DNA of 64,000 nucleotides, from assembly GCA_035236585.1 (NCBI GenBank), contig CP141139.1, positions 16,322,990 through 16,386,989 on the forward strand, given 5' to 3'. Every line of letters starts with the position of its first letter. Position 1 is the first letter of the stretch. Source of the DNA: Warburgia ugandensis (taxonomy: Eukaryota > Streptophyta > Magnoliopsida > Canellales > Canellaceae). A model generated the notes under the pieces. That model ran no database searches, was not told the DNA's origin, and worked only from the letters and a program-made list of their open reading frames with translations. The position numbers and the translations under genes were made by a program. This document shows positions 47,833 through 58,784 of this stretch, piece by piece.

Positions 47833-49494
47833 GGGGGTTTCCAACGGATCAGAATTTCTTTCAGTCTCTATTTAACCAAGAACTAATGTCCGCAACTAGT
47901 AAGGATTGAAAATTGGATATCCTGAAAAAGTGATCAGTCCTTATATGAGTTTCCAGACTCCATGCCCTAGATATCCAATTCATTTTGACACGTTATCTGT
48001 CCACTGATCCTGCTGAAGGACAAGTCTTTTTCTCGTATTCCAAATTTGCCAAGCAAGAAAAGCGTGCTACCGGTAAAAGGATAGATATGCAATGTCTATT
48101 AGATCCTTTTCATAGCAAGCAATGCAGGGCATCAGCAATGGAATTAAATTGATATTCCTGTAACCTGAATGAGTCCGTCATGAGCGACCAACCAAAGAAA
48201 TATCTTGACCTGAGGGAGGCATTGCATTTTTCCAAATCTGCTTCCATTATTCCTGTTAATCTCATGTGTATTTTGGAAAGAAGATAGTAACAAGATTTAG
48301 TGAACTTCCCCATCTATGAAGGCCCTGGACCATTTCATCCTTGAATCTGCCAGATAATTTTACCATTTTAATCTACTTCTGGACTTTATGATCAAACAAA
48401 GTAGGGAAGAGCAGATCCTACAGTACAAGGAGCCGCATCAAATGCCTTCCTGACCATTGCATCTTTATTGAAGCTAGTCGGGAATGATGTCGATTTCAGT
48501 TTGTTGATTAGAGAGAGGGCCAGCTCATTGATCTTTCCTAAGCTTTGTCTTTCCTCCATTAACAAAGATGATTCTGTGGGGTTGCTAGAGAGGAAGGAAG
48601 GTCGTCCCAATCTAACCAACTCCACCCAATCCACTTGGCTCTACGCCTGCGTATCAGCATAGGATATCACCATCCTGAAATGGATACCCGTGTTCAAGAG
48701 ATCACGAAAAATGATGCCTTATTAAGCTAATCCTGAGCCTTATCGCCTTCTGTTGGCCGTCTTAAAACATAGAATACATTTTCTGAAGATGAACAATCCC
48801 ATCCATTTACCAAAAGAAGAAAAAAAATCCCATCCCAAATTTCCTTTTAAAGTAAACTATAATGATATCCTAATTGCCATTGGAAAGGAAGAAAATCACC
48901 TGTTGATACCTAATCTTTCCCAAACATTGCCTGAACTTTGCAAGCATTAGACTCGTCAGATTATTCCCTGAACCCCAACTTTGCAACTATGCTCTCAATG
49001 GAAAAAAATGAAGATCCTAATGGTTGTCGGTATGAGCTGTATTAAGAAACCGGACTTACTCTTTAAGCGAAGCCCATTGATTGCTGAGCAGTGATTGTTA
49101 CACATCCAGACAAAAAAGGTAAAGGATAAAGCAACCTTTTCTCATTATGCAATATCCCACGTTCACCAACGAAAAGGCCACTTGTATTTACCCCACGTCG
49201 GCTTCGAGGAATATAGCTTTCTTTCTCCTCTATACAGCACACGTGAACATCCTTTTCATGGACCAGCCAAGCCTTGTAACCTTTGGAATCCCTCCCTGTT
49301 TAATTATAGGTGAAAGTCACAGTAAATATCAAAATCAAGCAGATGACTTTAGCCACAGAACGTGGCCAATTTGTTCACTCTTTCTTTACGAAGCCGTCTT
49401 TAATTTCAACACCAAACGGTTTTCTCTTCCTTCGACGATTTAAAGCAGACAAGCAGCTCTTGAACATCACAAAGAAAGCAGAAGATAGTTAGCC
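47833..49494 (+). promoter_or_regulatory. Upstream region and likely promoter of the oxidase gene
   Basis: Within the last 260 bases before the start codon lie a G-box, CACGTG (49240-49245), a second ACGTGG core at about 49360 and a CCAAT box (49366-49370). No strong TATA box is seen at a fixed distance from the start. TTTAATTATAGG (about 49297) is the best candidate. Further left is the same LINE-like relic as at 40.8 kb. The gypsy 3' LTR ends at 47457 in the same orientation as the gene, so it could contribute enhancer or read-through transcription. This is inference only. Confidence 0.45.
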
Positions 49495-51114
49495 ATGAAG
49501 TTACTGGTCATCTTTACATTAGCAACCTTCTCCTCTTTGTTAGTAGCCCGCGGTGAACATTACAAAGGTGCATGGAAATTGTTGCGGGGAAGTGTAGGCG
49601 TCTCTGCCATGCATATGGCTTTGTTGCCAAATGACAAGATCATAGCCTTTGATCGGACCACTTTCGGCACTTCTAATATCTCTTTACCTGATGGGAAGTG
49701 TCTACATAGCTCCCAGAATGGAGTCCCAGCAGTCGATTGCACAGCACATTCGATTGAATTTGATCCGGGAAACCGTAATGTGCGTCCGCTTACTGTACTA
49801 ACCGATACTTGGTGCTCCTCCGGTGCACTATCACCGGAGGGCAACTTACTTCAGAGTGGTGGGGACAAGGATGGTGAGCGTGTAGTCCGATTCTTCACTC
49901 CGTGCCACGACTGCGATTGGGTTGAAAGTAAGAATGGATTGACTATGAGAAGATGGTATGCTTCAAATCAGATCTTACCAAATGGCAAAATCATAGTTGT
50001 CGGCGGTCGAGATCAGTTCAACTACGAATTCATTCCTAAAACCTCAATAGCAGATGGTCGAGCTTTTGTGCTCCCATTTCTCAGAGAAACAAGGGATGCT
50101 GATGAGAACAATTTGTACCCTTTTCTCCATCTCGCACCGGACGAGAATCTCTTCATTTTTGCTAACAATCGAGCAATCTTACTTGACTATGTGAACAATC
50201 GAGTCATGAGGAATTATCCCGTAATGCCAGGCGGGGAATCCCGGAACTATCCTAGCGCCGGTTCATCGGTACTTCTTCCAATTATAGTAGAAAACCAGAA
50301 CGTACAAGCTGAAGTCATGATCTGTGGAGGGGCACCCCCCAATTCGTATGCAATGGCCAACAACGGGACTTTCTTGCCGGCATCGAAAAGCTGTGGACGG
50401 TTAATGATCACTGATGAATCGCCGAATTGGGTGATGGAGGAAATGCCAATGAATCGTGTTATGGGAGATATGATTCTTCTTCCGACCGGTGATGTCCTTA
50501 TTATAAACGGGGCAGCAAAGGGGTCTTGCGGGTGGGACGCAGGAAGAGAACCAGTTATGAACCCGGTTCTTTATCGAACTGGAATTACAGGTGGTATAAG
50601 CCGGCATTTTGAGGTATTGAAACCGTCAACGATTCCACGTATGTATCATTCAACAGCGCATCTCATTCCGGATGGCCGTATTTTGGTTGGAGGTAGCAAT
50701 CCGCACGAGAAATATGAATTCTCAGGCGTACTTTTCCCGACGGATTTGAGTCTGGAGGCCTTTTGGCCTCCTTATTTAAAACCTGGCTCAGATCGTCCAA
50801 CAATTACTTCTATAAAGCCCGATTTAGATATCTTGTACAATCAGCGGTTTTCAGTAGGTTTTAAGACAAAGATGAACATAAGAAAAGGAGTGCACGTAAC
50901 GATGGTGGCACCTTCCTTTACAACGCACTCATTTTCTATGAACCAAAGATTGCTGGTTTTGAAGCTCGGCGGGCTGCGTCAGGTTTCCCGCGGGGCGTAT
51001 GAAGTTGAAGGGTTTGCACCGACAACGGCTGCTTTGGCCCCACCTGGATATTACCTCTTATTCGTGGTGCATGATGGGGTCCCCAGTAGAGGGAAATGGG
51101 TGCATATTAATTAG
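49495..51114 (+). CDS. Aldehyde (glyoxal) oxidase-like copper-radical oxidase
   Basis: Encodes 539 residues in one exon, the usual size for plant glyoxal oxidase-like proteins. These secreted enzymes oxidise aldehydes (or galactose-type alcohols) to acids and release hydrogen peroxide in the apoplast and cell wall. Residues 1-20 form a signal peptide (MKLLVIFTLATFSSLLVARG). The glyoxal oxidase N-terminal beta-propeller domain covers about 40-290 and a DUF1929 C-terminal domain about 430-537. All family active-site positions are visible: Cys107 (TDTWCSSG) and Tyr155 (RRWYAS) for the thioether cofactor, Tyr384-His385 (PRMYHSTAHL) and His478 (TTHSFSMNQR) for copper. Kelch-like GG turns recur (VVGGRDQ, ILVGGSNPH). 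The start is the first ATG of the frame and gives the signal peptide. A stop TAG at 51112-51114 follows VHIN. The substrate cannot be told from sequence. The nearest neighbours are all transposon relics. Confidence 0.95.
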   Translation: MKLLVIFTLATFSSLLVARGEHYKGAWKLLRGSVGVSAMHMALLPNDKIIAFDRTTFGTSNISLPDGKCLHSSQNGVPAVDCTAHSIEFDPGNRNVRPLTVLTDTWCSSGALSPEGNLLQSGGDKDGERVVRFFTPCHDCDWVESKNGLTMRRWYASNQILPNGKIIVVGGRDQFNYEFIPKTSIADGRAFVLPFLRETRDADENNLYPFLHLAPDENLFIFANNRAILLDYVNNRVMRNYPVMPGGESRNYPSAGSSVLLPIIVENQNVQAEVMICGGAPPNSYAMANNGTFLPASKSCGRLMITDESPNWVMEEMPMNRVMGDMILLPTGDVLIINGAAKGSCGWDAGREPVMNPVLYRTGITGGISRHFEVLKPSTIPRMYHSTAHLIPDGRILVGGSNPHEKYEFSGVLFPTDLSLEAFWPPYLKPGSDRPTITSIKPDLDILYNQRFSVGFKTKMNIRKGVHVTMVAPSFTTHSFSMNQRLLVLKLGGLRQVSRGAYEVEGFAPTTAALAPPGYYLLFVVHDGVPSRGKWVHIN

Positions 51115-51420
51115 TGAGGATTGAAGACGGTTTAATGCCGCCTTCTTATCATTTTTCTTAAGGGTAGTGAATTTGCTGTCTTACTGTGTTTTCTGTTTAG
51201 CTTTTTCCTCTTTCTGAACTCATTATGATTCTTGCATGTAAATGCCATTATTAAAGATGGAAGTGTTATACAGATGCATGGTGCTCTGTAATAGTCTATG
51301 GAACACCCAACTAGTATACTTGCCTCGTACGTTGCATGGGATACCTACTTGTTCTTTCATCCAAACCACCAATTCATGTAAAGTCGGCTTATTATTTTGG
51401 AAAAATAAAAATAAGTTGAG
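51115..51420 (+). terminator. 3' UTR and candidate poly(A) signals of the oxidase gene
   Basis: Downstream of the stop, ATTAAA occurs at about 51248-51253 and AATAAA at 51404-51409, following a T-rich stretch at 51150-51220. Either could direct polyadenylation. The exact site cannot be read from the sequence. Confidence 0.4.
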
Positions 51421-51424
51421 CAAA

Positions 51425-54400
51425 TTAAGACTTTCGTAGTTGTTATATATAAAAAGGTGCTTTCATTCCTTAAAGGTAGTATATCTAGAAAATCTAATAG
51501 AGAAAAATCAGGATATGATAGATAGGTACGTAGAGTTTTCTTGATAAGTCTTATTTTAAGCAAATATATACAACAATAAATTGAAAAGTTTAATTTTTAA
51601 AAAAAAACTAATAGTATATAATTATAATATGAGAATAATTAGAATTAGAATAAGATAAATAAAAAGATTAGAGAGAGATACATAAATTTTAGATATTGTA
51701 AGGAGAGAAACTTTAACCCCTTGCCCAAGGGTACAAGATATAAGAAGTGGTTAGATTACTAATTAGGAAGAGATAAACAGCTTAGATAATTAAGATAAGC
51801 TTATATGCAAATGAGGAACCATTTAAAGAGAAAAACTCTAACCCCCTACCTAAGCGTAGTAGATGGAAGGCTTAGATCATTTGATAAGTATTTGTTTGTT
51901 TTGATAGGATTTTAGGATTGCTTATTTGATAAATATTGGTTTCTTAAGAGATTTTACAAAAGGTGCCTAGAAAATAGAAAGAGATAGAGCTCAAAGAAAA
52001 ACATCCTAAGAGATATTAGAAAAGATGACTAATGCCTAAAAAATGGAAAGAGATAGTCTAATAAAGACTGATATGTGTTAAAATATAGAAACAAATCCAC
52101 TAGGAGTCCATTTATTCAACTAATGAGGCAGGGTAGAACAAAAATAAATTCAAAATTAAAAAATACTGACATGGAGGAAAAGTAGTGTTCTAAATACTCA
52201 AAGAAAAATCATGATTAGCTTAAATATAATAAATTTGGTTAATTTGGCTCTCAGACTAATATTTGGACTTGATAAGGACATCCCCTATGAATGCTTCATT
52301 AGGAGTTTAGTTGTATAGGACACAACCTCATGGCACTTTTACATATTGGAATGAAAACTTAGCTAATTTTAACCGTTAATTAATCTTTTGGCTCGCAGAA
52401 TGGTTCTCTAGTTAGATAGGACCCAAAAATGATGCCAATAGGACACAAATCTACTACCAAGTTAGTAAGCTGTTGACAGTAGATGATGAACTTACATATT
52501 TACCAAGTGCCAAAGTCAATAACCAAAAACACATTTTGCCAGATGTTGGAATTCTCTGGCTGGCCAGTTTTTGGGCTAATGGATTTGTATGTACGTGGTA
52601 GATGTCAAATATACTGACAGAATGGCAATTATCCGGCATAATCGCATAAATGGGCTTTACGTAAGCCTAGTCAATAGCTTACTTTTACGGGTTACATTTT
52701 TATGGAGCCTATTGGCAAGGTTCATATAATCCTGTCTTTTGGATTATGCCGAAATATTCCTCATAACATGGTGTTGAATCAACTGCTCAAGGTATTATAA
52801 TGAGTATCACACAGAAGTTCGTAGGATCCTTTGAAGGCTTTCTTGAGGTTTGTATTGAGGAGAAGCATTTCTAGATGGCGCCTTTTCAATTTATAATTGA
52901 AAGTCTTCAGACTAGAATTATGATCAACCATAAGTGTGTGAGTACATGTGCTCCAGAGTTTATTGGGGGCCCACCAGATCGCAGTTGCAAAACGATTGTG
53001 TTTCTCGGGGCCCATCAAATCAAATTAATGTCCCATTCACCTCATCCAAATGCCATGTGTTTGTTGGTGACCCCCAGTTGAGATGTCAGAATCGCATTGT
53101 TGGAGTCAATGAATGATAATGGTCAGAACATTTATGTAGATGTTAATTGTTAGCAAAGGGAAGACAAAAACGGACATTAAAGGATTGTCCTGCAAATTTC
53201 AGCTGCTTACAAACTACTAATCTTCTCCTAGTGTTTTGTGTGTGGCTGGAACTTATCTAACGTTACCGAATGTACAACAAAGTGTACTACGAAATATATC
53301 AATCTCACGTTATCGAAGAAAAAAGAACAAAGAAAATACATCAATATCACGGAGCAGTTGAGTAGAAGTAGTCTACTGGTAGACTCTCAGCATTTCTTAA
53401 TTCGAGGCTATATATTAGGAAGATCTAATCCCTGCAATATGTTCGGCTTCTCTTGTATTATCGACACACAAAAAAATCACTTTGACCGGATCAATTTAGC
53501 CCATGTAATTTATTTATTTTTTGGTTAGAATTACCAGATAAAAATCGTTTCATAGAGAAAGAGTAAACAAGGGAGGGAGTCGAACAAGATGAACCGCTTA
53601 GATCTAAGGAAAAAAGAAGAAGCTAGAGTCGATCTGTAGACTCTTTTGGGCCTTTACATTTGCGAAGGCTCCAATGTCATATCCTTAAGTTATATGAGTT
53701 AACTAGGTCCTTTGTTTTTCGCTACTTTTAGTGAAGAGAACCCAATATAGCATACTTCCTGAAGCAATCCGTTATTTGAAACTGGAGACTATTTACTGAC
53801 TAAATTATCGGGAGTCATGATAAGTATAGACGCTAAAAAGGCATCTTCCTATATATGTCTATATTTTCATGAATTTAAGTAAAAGTTTTAGAAGGTCTAA
53901 CCAATACAACTTGTTTAAACTGTCTTAAATTACCTGAAAACAAAAATACTCTCATTGAATATTTGTAGTGTTTCTTTCTGCTCTAAATTAGGGCCAATTA
54001 TAACTAAAAAAAAGTTAGCAATATCAGATGAGCATAAATTTCTAGATATGGCCTAAATATGAGGGACTGAATAAGATACTTGACTTCGATTCAGAAAAGA
54101 AAGAAAAAAAGGGTAGCTTTTCTAGCGTCTGCATTTATCAGAACTTAATTATTTATTTTTCTACTATTTGTTCTAGCAACTTTTATATGGGGCCATCATT
54201 CCACTGCTTTAATGTTTATACCAGCTGCACGCAAGTTTAGGTAATACAAATTGTTCGTCTGGCAGGCTCCCCCTTGATGTCTATGCTTCTAAATCTAGTG
54301 TATCAATAAGGACTTCTATATGTTGCTTTTCCATTGGAAAATCTTAGCTTTATCGTTCTAAAGTGTGATTAAATATACATATTGCCTTATAAGTTAGAAA

Positions 54401-56040
54401 ATGACGGGTACAAGGGCAAGTAGGCTAGATTCAGATGAACGAAGCTAGGATCATCCAATGAATATGATTTCTTGGCATCGCTTAACTAAAACATGATCGA
54501 AGCACTCTTCAAAGCTACTAACTAAAATTTCTCCTCTCTCTCTCTCTCCCGACTATCTCCTCTCTCAATACATGATAAGACTTTTCTAAATGTGGTTTCC
54601 TGCCGACAAAATCACTGGGGTCAACAACTGATTAACAAAGACCAAAGGGAGAAACAAGTACCAGGATCATGTGATGATAAAGGAGATGCAGTCTAGTTGC
54701 ACTGCACGTTCATGTAACCACCAACATCTGTAGAAAAGAGAAAGTAAAGGATTCCTTCAATGCCTTTTTCTTTTCCACATGCTTATTGTACCTTCTTCAT
54801 CCTCTTCTTCTATGCACTACAGGTCCAGTGGAGATCTGCATCGAGTGGGCGGGGGACGTATGGCTGCAGTAACTGCCATAATAAATCTGCCAACTGTGAA
54901 GCCCAGGGCCAGAGAAGTTCGACCAATGATCCAAATGGTAAAGCAGCATTTATTAGCTTTTGCAGAAGATCATATTATTCTCAAGTGAAGACTTGGGAGT
55001 GGGTTAATAATTTTTGTTAAGTGCTTTGTTTTGTAACTGTAAGTTTCTTCCTTCCCTTTTCCGGTTGAATGGTCTTATGAAACTGTAGGTTGGGGATCAA
55101 GTCCACTCACTATTAAATATTCAAAAAATATAATAAAAAGAATCTAAGATCATTGAAGGGTTAATCAGATGATTTAGAAGATTTTTATGGCTATTGCTTA
55201 TTTAGGATATGGCGCAACAAGTTGGCAAGGGATTATTTAAATTTGATGCACCTTGTAACTTGCCAAGCTTCATACACCTTGAGGAGATACATGACATTGA
55301 ATATGTACGTAGAGAAGCTTCAAGTTTGTAGCTTTCCAACTATATTTTTTTGGTTATGAATATAAAGAATCATCAAGTTTGTAGCTTCCAAACTCTATGT
55401 TATTTAATTAGTACAACTTTGGAAGGTCATGAAGCTTGGCAAGATTCATGACCCTATTTTTAGTGTAAACTTAAAGCATATTTGAAGCATGGCAAGATTC
55501 ATAAAAATACTTATTTTTTGTCAAGCTATACATTTTACAGGTTCACAATTTGCTTAATTATTATTTATCTCTTCTCTCTCTTAATATTATTTATTATCTA
55601 TAGACTAATGATCCAAATGGCTTGAAGAATAAGTAGAGCCAATCTGTCCTTGAAAATCTTGAGCAAAAGGCCATGTGGGGCCAACTTTTTGTCAATTCAA
55701 ACCATTAGTATATTGGCCTTCCTCTTATGTATTGCTCTACTTTAGGATGATTTAGATGCATCTATAATGGGGCATATATGAATGGTTTATAAATAAAAAA
55801 ATAGAAAAATAAAATAAAATAAATCTAATTATTGATTCAAAATACCTAAATCATAAGTTCACTATGAGTGAATGCAAGGTTGTTTGCTCTATAGAATTCA
55901 ATCCTAATTATAACTCCATTTCTCTAAAATTTGATTTCACAAGAATTAATATATTAAATGGTACAATTTTCACTTTTTCATTTGCATGTACATCATATAT
56001 TATAATCATAAGACCACTGCTTAATATCGTTTATCATATA
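51425..56040. other. Non-coding stretch
   Basis: AT-rich sequence with no recognisable gene. Two overlapping open frames at 54760-55020 (for example GGGRMAAVTAIINLPTVKPR) sit in a patch that is less AT-rich. They match no family I know, and neither has gene-like context. A patch at 52900-53100 (GGGGCCCATCAAATC and similar) has the look of a non-autonomous repeat. A CT tract of about 20 bases lies at 54531-54550. Confidence 0.4.
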
Positions 56041-56066
56041 GATTTGTATGCATATATATATATATA

Positions 56067-58689
56067 TGTGACGACCCGGTTTTTCCCATGCATTTTTAAA
56101 TGAAAAATCTAAATTCCTAAGGTGGGATCTCGATTTGAAAAAAATAGTGCAATGCAGCGGAAAAATCTTTTATTTGGAATTCATTTTGAAAACCCCGAGT
56201 GTCATTTGCTTTCACAACAACTAAGGTAGTTTTTGAACAGCTTTAGAAATCACAAATGCTTTTCCCCAGGTCTATCCAATACAAAGACACAAATTTCAAC
56301 CGTAATTAAATACAAATACATGTCCAAAGGGTAGAGAGTTTACTCACATGTATAGTTGTCTCCTTTGTTTATTCACTTGCTCGTAGCACTAATATCTCCT
56401 GAGGCGTCTTCTATTTGTAAGTTGAACTATCCTGAAAAATGTTAAGGATAGGGTGAGTATATACTATACTCAGTAGGAGTCTATCACTACTAGTTTTATA
56501 ATGCATGCGATGTTTAAAATCAAGTGCTCATAAAAACATATGCATGTTGTTCGAATAATCACGTTCAATATCGATATTAAAAGCCACTGTCAAACCAGAA
56601 TACTGACGACTTAAAGAAATATCATAATCCAAGTCGAAAGTATCATATATCATAATCATAAAAATATACATGAGATGCTCAACTGAATCCAACTCATGGA
56701 TATCTATCATGGTATAGTTGACCAACCTTATATCATGCCATATGCAATGCACATAAATCCATGAAACCATAGGGTCCCACTATGCCCATGACCTCACCGC
56801 TGTGTGATCCCCGGGTACTTAGGGACATAGGATCATATACCTCCACGGGGCATATGACACTTCGACCCAGTGCCGTGACACTAGTGGTAGCCCCCTGTAC
56901 CACATGCAGTCGAAGTAGGGACATCCCCTTTTTGCGCGTGGTACCCATCTACCTAATAGTGGTAGAGGTTGGGTGGCCAACCCACACCCCTCGGCATAGC
57001 ACCCACGAGCTTACTAGCCCAAATCATGTACGATCAAATAAGCCAAAAACCTCTGTTCAAAACCGGTCCTCTTTGGGTCCCTCACAACTGCCTGACCCTC
57101 GGCACTTCAGCTTCTTTTGGCAACCCTCAAGGACATGCAATCTTTGCAAGTACTTAAATCATGCAATGTGTGCACTTGTTTGCAAAACATATATGTGCAT
57201 AATGTATATGCAATCGTTTACAAAACATGTCTATGTACAAAACATTTATCACATGCATGCTCAATTAAGTCATGCTAAACAAGTCATATACTTAAAACAT
57301 ATGTTCTCAAAATAATAATAGTTCTTTTAAAAGAATCTAATAGTGATAGAGCACCTACCTGACTAAGTCGCGCTAACCCTTTTGTCCTCGTACGCTCCTG
57401 AACATGGTTTGGGGACTCAAGGTTAGTTTAGCCTATCTTTTATGGGTTTAGAGTAAATGGGTCTTATTACTTAGGCATTAGGGGTCCATCCCTATGCCTA
57501 TGGGTGTCCTAAGGTCCTAATTGGGCCTTGGTATCATTAGTTTTCCAAAGGTCTAGCGGCCACGCACCACCATCCTATTCTAAGGGTCATGCCCACCTTT
57601 TATTGGACCTTGATAAGAGATTTTATAGTTTGGATGTGTCCGCGTCGTCGACACGGACACAACGCCTTTTACAGCGCCTCAATCGGAGCTCTAGATCTCA
57701 AGTTATAAGCGTTTAGTGTTGCACGTACATAGGAGTCTTAAAAATAAAAAGACGGAATGCTAGGGCGCTGCGCGTCTACGTCGTGCGCCCTGGCTTCCTT
57801 AAGGAATGAAAAAACAACGCACTGCTAGCGCGCTGCGGGTCTGCAGCGTGCGCCTCAATGGGCGAGTCTGCAAATGCGTAGAGTTTTTCCGCCGTTTCTC
57901 TCTTTTGTGGGCGAGTCCCTGGACGCGCCTATTTGGTTTTTCAAATGGGAACGACGTGGGACGTTCCAACTGGAACGTCCTGCTTGTTGGGGAACCGGGC
58001 CATCCTCAGGACACCCTGTCGAACCAGTGCGGCCCAGGGGATGTCCCTGGGTCCTTGGTGAGTCTCCAGGGCTCCATTTTGCATGGTTTTTCATGCAAAA
58101 ACTTAGGAAAATTGACCTTGGAACTATGGTGGAGATGGGTTTTGAGGGATCTTGGGCGTACCTGGCTCGTTGCTGGGTTTTTCTCCTTGCTTTCTCCTCT
58201 AGGTCACTGCTCCACGACGGGTTTTCTTCAACGTTTTGGGCTGCCATTAGAGGCGCCCAAGAGCTCTATTTATAGAGCTAAGAGAGGGTTCTGGAGGGGG
58301 CTCTCACCGCCTTTGAATGGCGGTGGAAAAACCTCCAGAATGGCGGTGATTTCCCCTCCAATCACTGCCGTTCTAGAACTCTTTAGGAGGTGGAAGATGA
58401 AGGGTGCCCGTATCAAAACGGGCCCCTGTGTTTTGCAGCTAACCCGTTTTTGTTAAAATTACAGTTTTGCTCTTGAACTTCAAAGGGCCATAACTTGCTC
58501 ATTTTAACTCCGTTTTGGGTGATTTTGGTCTTGTTGGATTCGTTTTTCCGAGATGCATCTAATGGTACTATTTTCAGGACCAAGTTTCTAGGTTCAGTCA
58601 AGGCAACTAGTGAAATGACTAAAATGCCCTTATATTTAAAATTGAACTTTTCATGGGATTTTAATATTACAAAAATTGGGGTCATTACA
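56067..58689 (-). mobile_element. Solo LTR, Ty3-gypsy, Tekay/Del-like, inverted (2.6 kb)
   Basis: On the plus strand it starts TGTGACGACCCGG and ends GGGTCATTACA. Reversed, it starts TGTAATGACCC and ends CCGGGTCGTCACA, so the element points left. It is flanked by ATATA on both sides, a fitting 5 bp duplication but a weak one because the site is an (AT)n run. No internal region is present. The interior is GC-richer than the surroundings (57.5-58.4 kb) and contains open frames of 177, 216, 133 and 130 codons. None shows a domain, and overlapping frames are open on both strands. Confidence 0.82.
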
Positions 58690-58703
58690 ATATATATGTG
58701 TGC

Positions 58704-58780
<77 letters not shown>
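58690..58780. repeat. Compound microsatellite (TA)n-(TG)n-(GA)n
   Basis: The solo LTR is followed at once by a short TA run, a TG/CG run to about 58712 and about 34 GA dinucleotides. Together with the (AT)8 run left of the LTR this was one compound microsatellite before the insertion, with the same unit order as the one at 29240-29342. Confidence 0.9.
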
Positions 58781-58783
<3 letters not shown>

Positions 58784-58784
58784 G

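Noticed and set aside
49560-49844. 94-codon minus-strand frame opposite the oxidase gene, also at 42298-42582
   Set aside because: Antisense shadow of the oxidase coding sequence, conserved between the copies only because the block is duplicated.
56782-58456. Open frames of 177, 216, 133 and 130 codons
   Set aside because: They lie within a solo LTR, overlap in several frames on both strands and show no family motif. GC-rich LTR sequence explains them.
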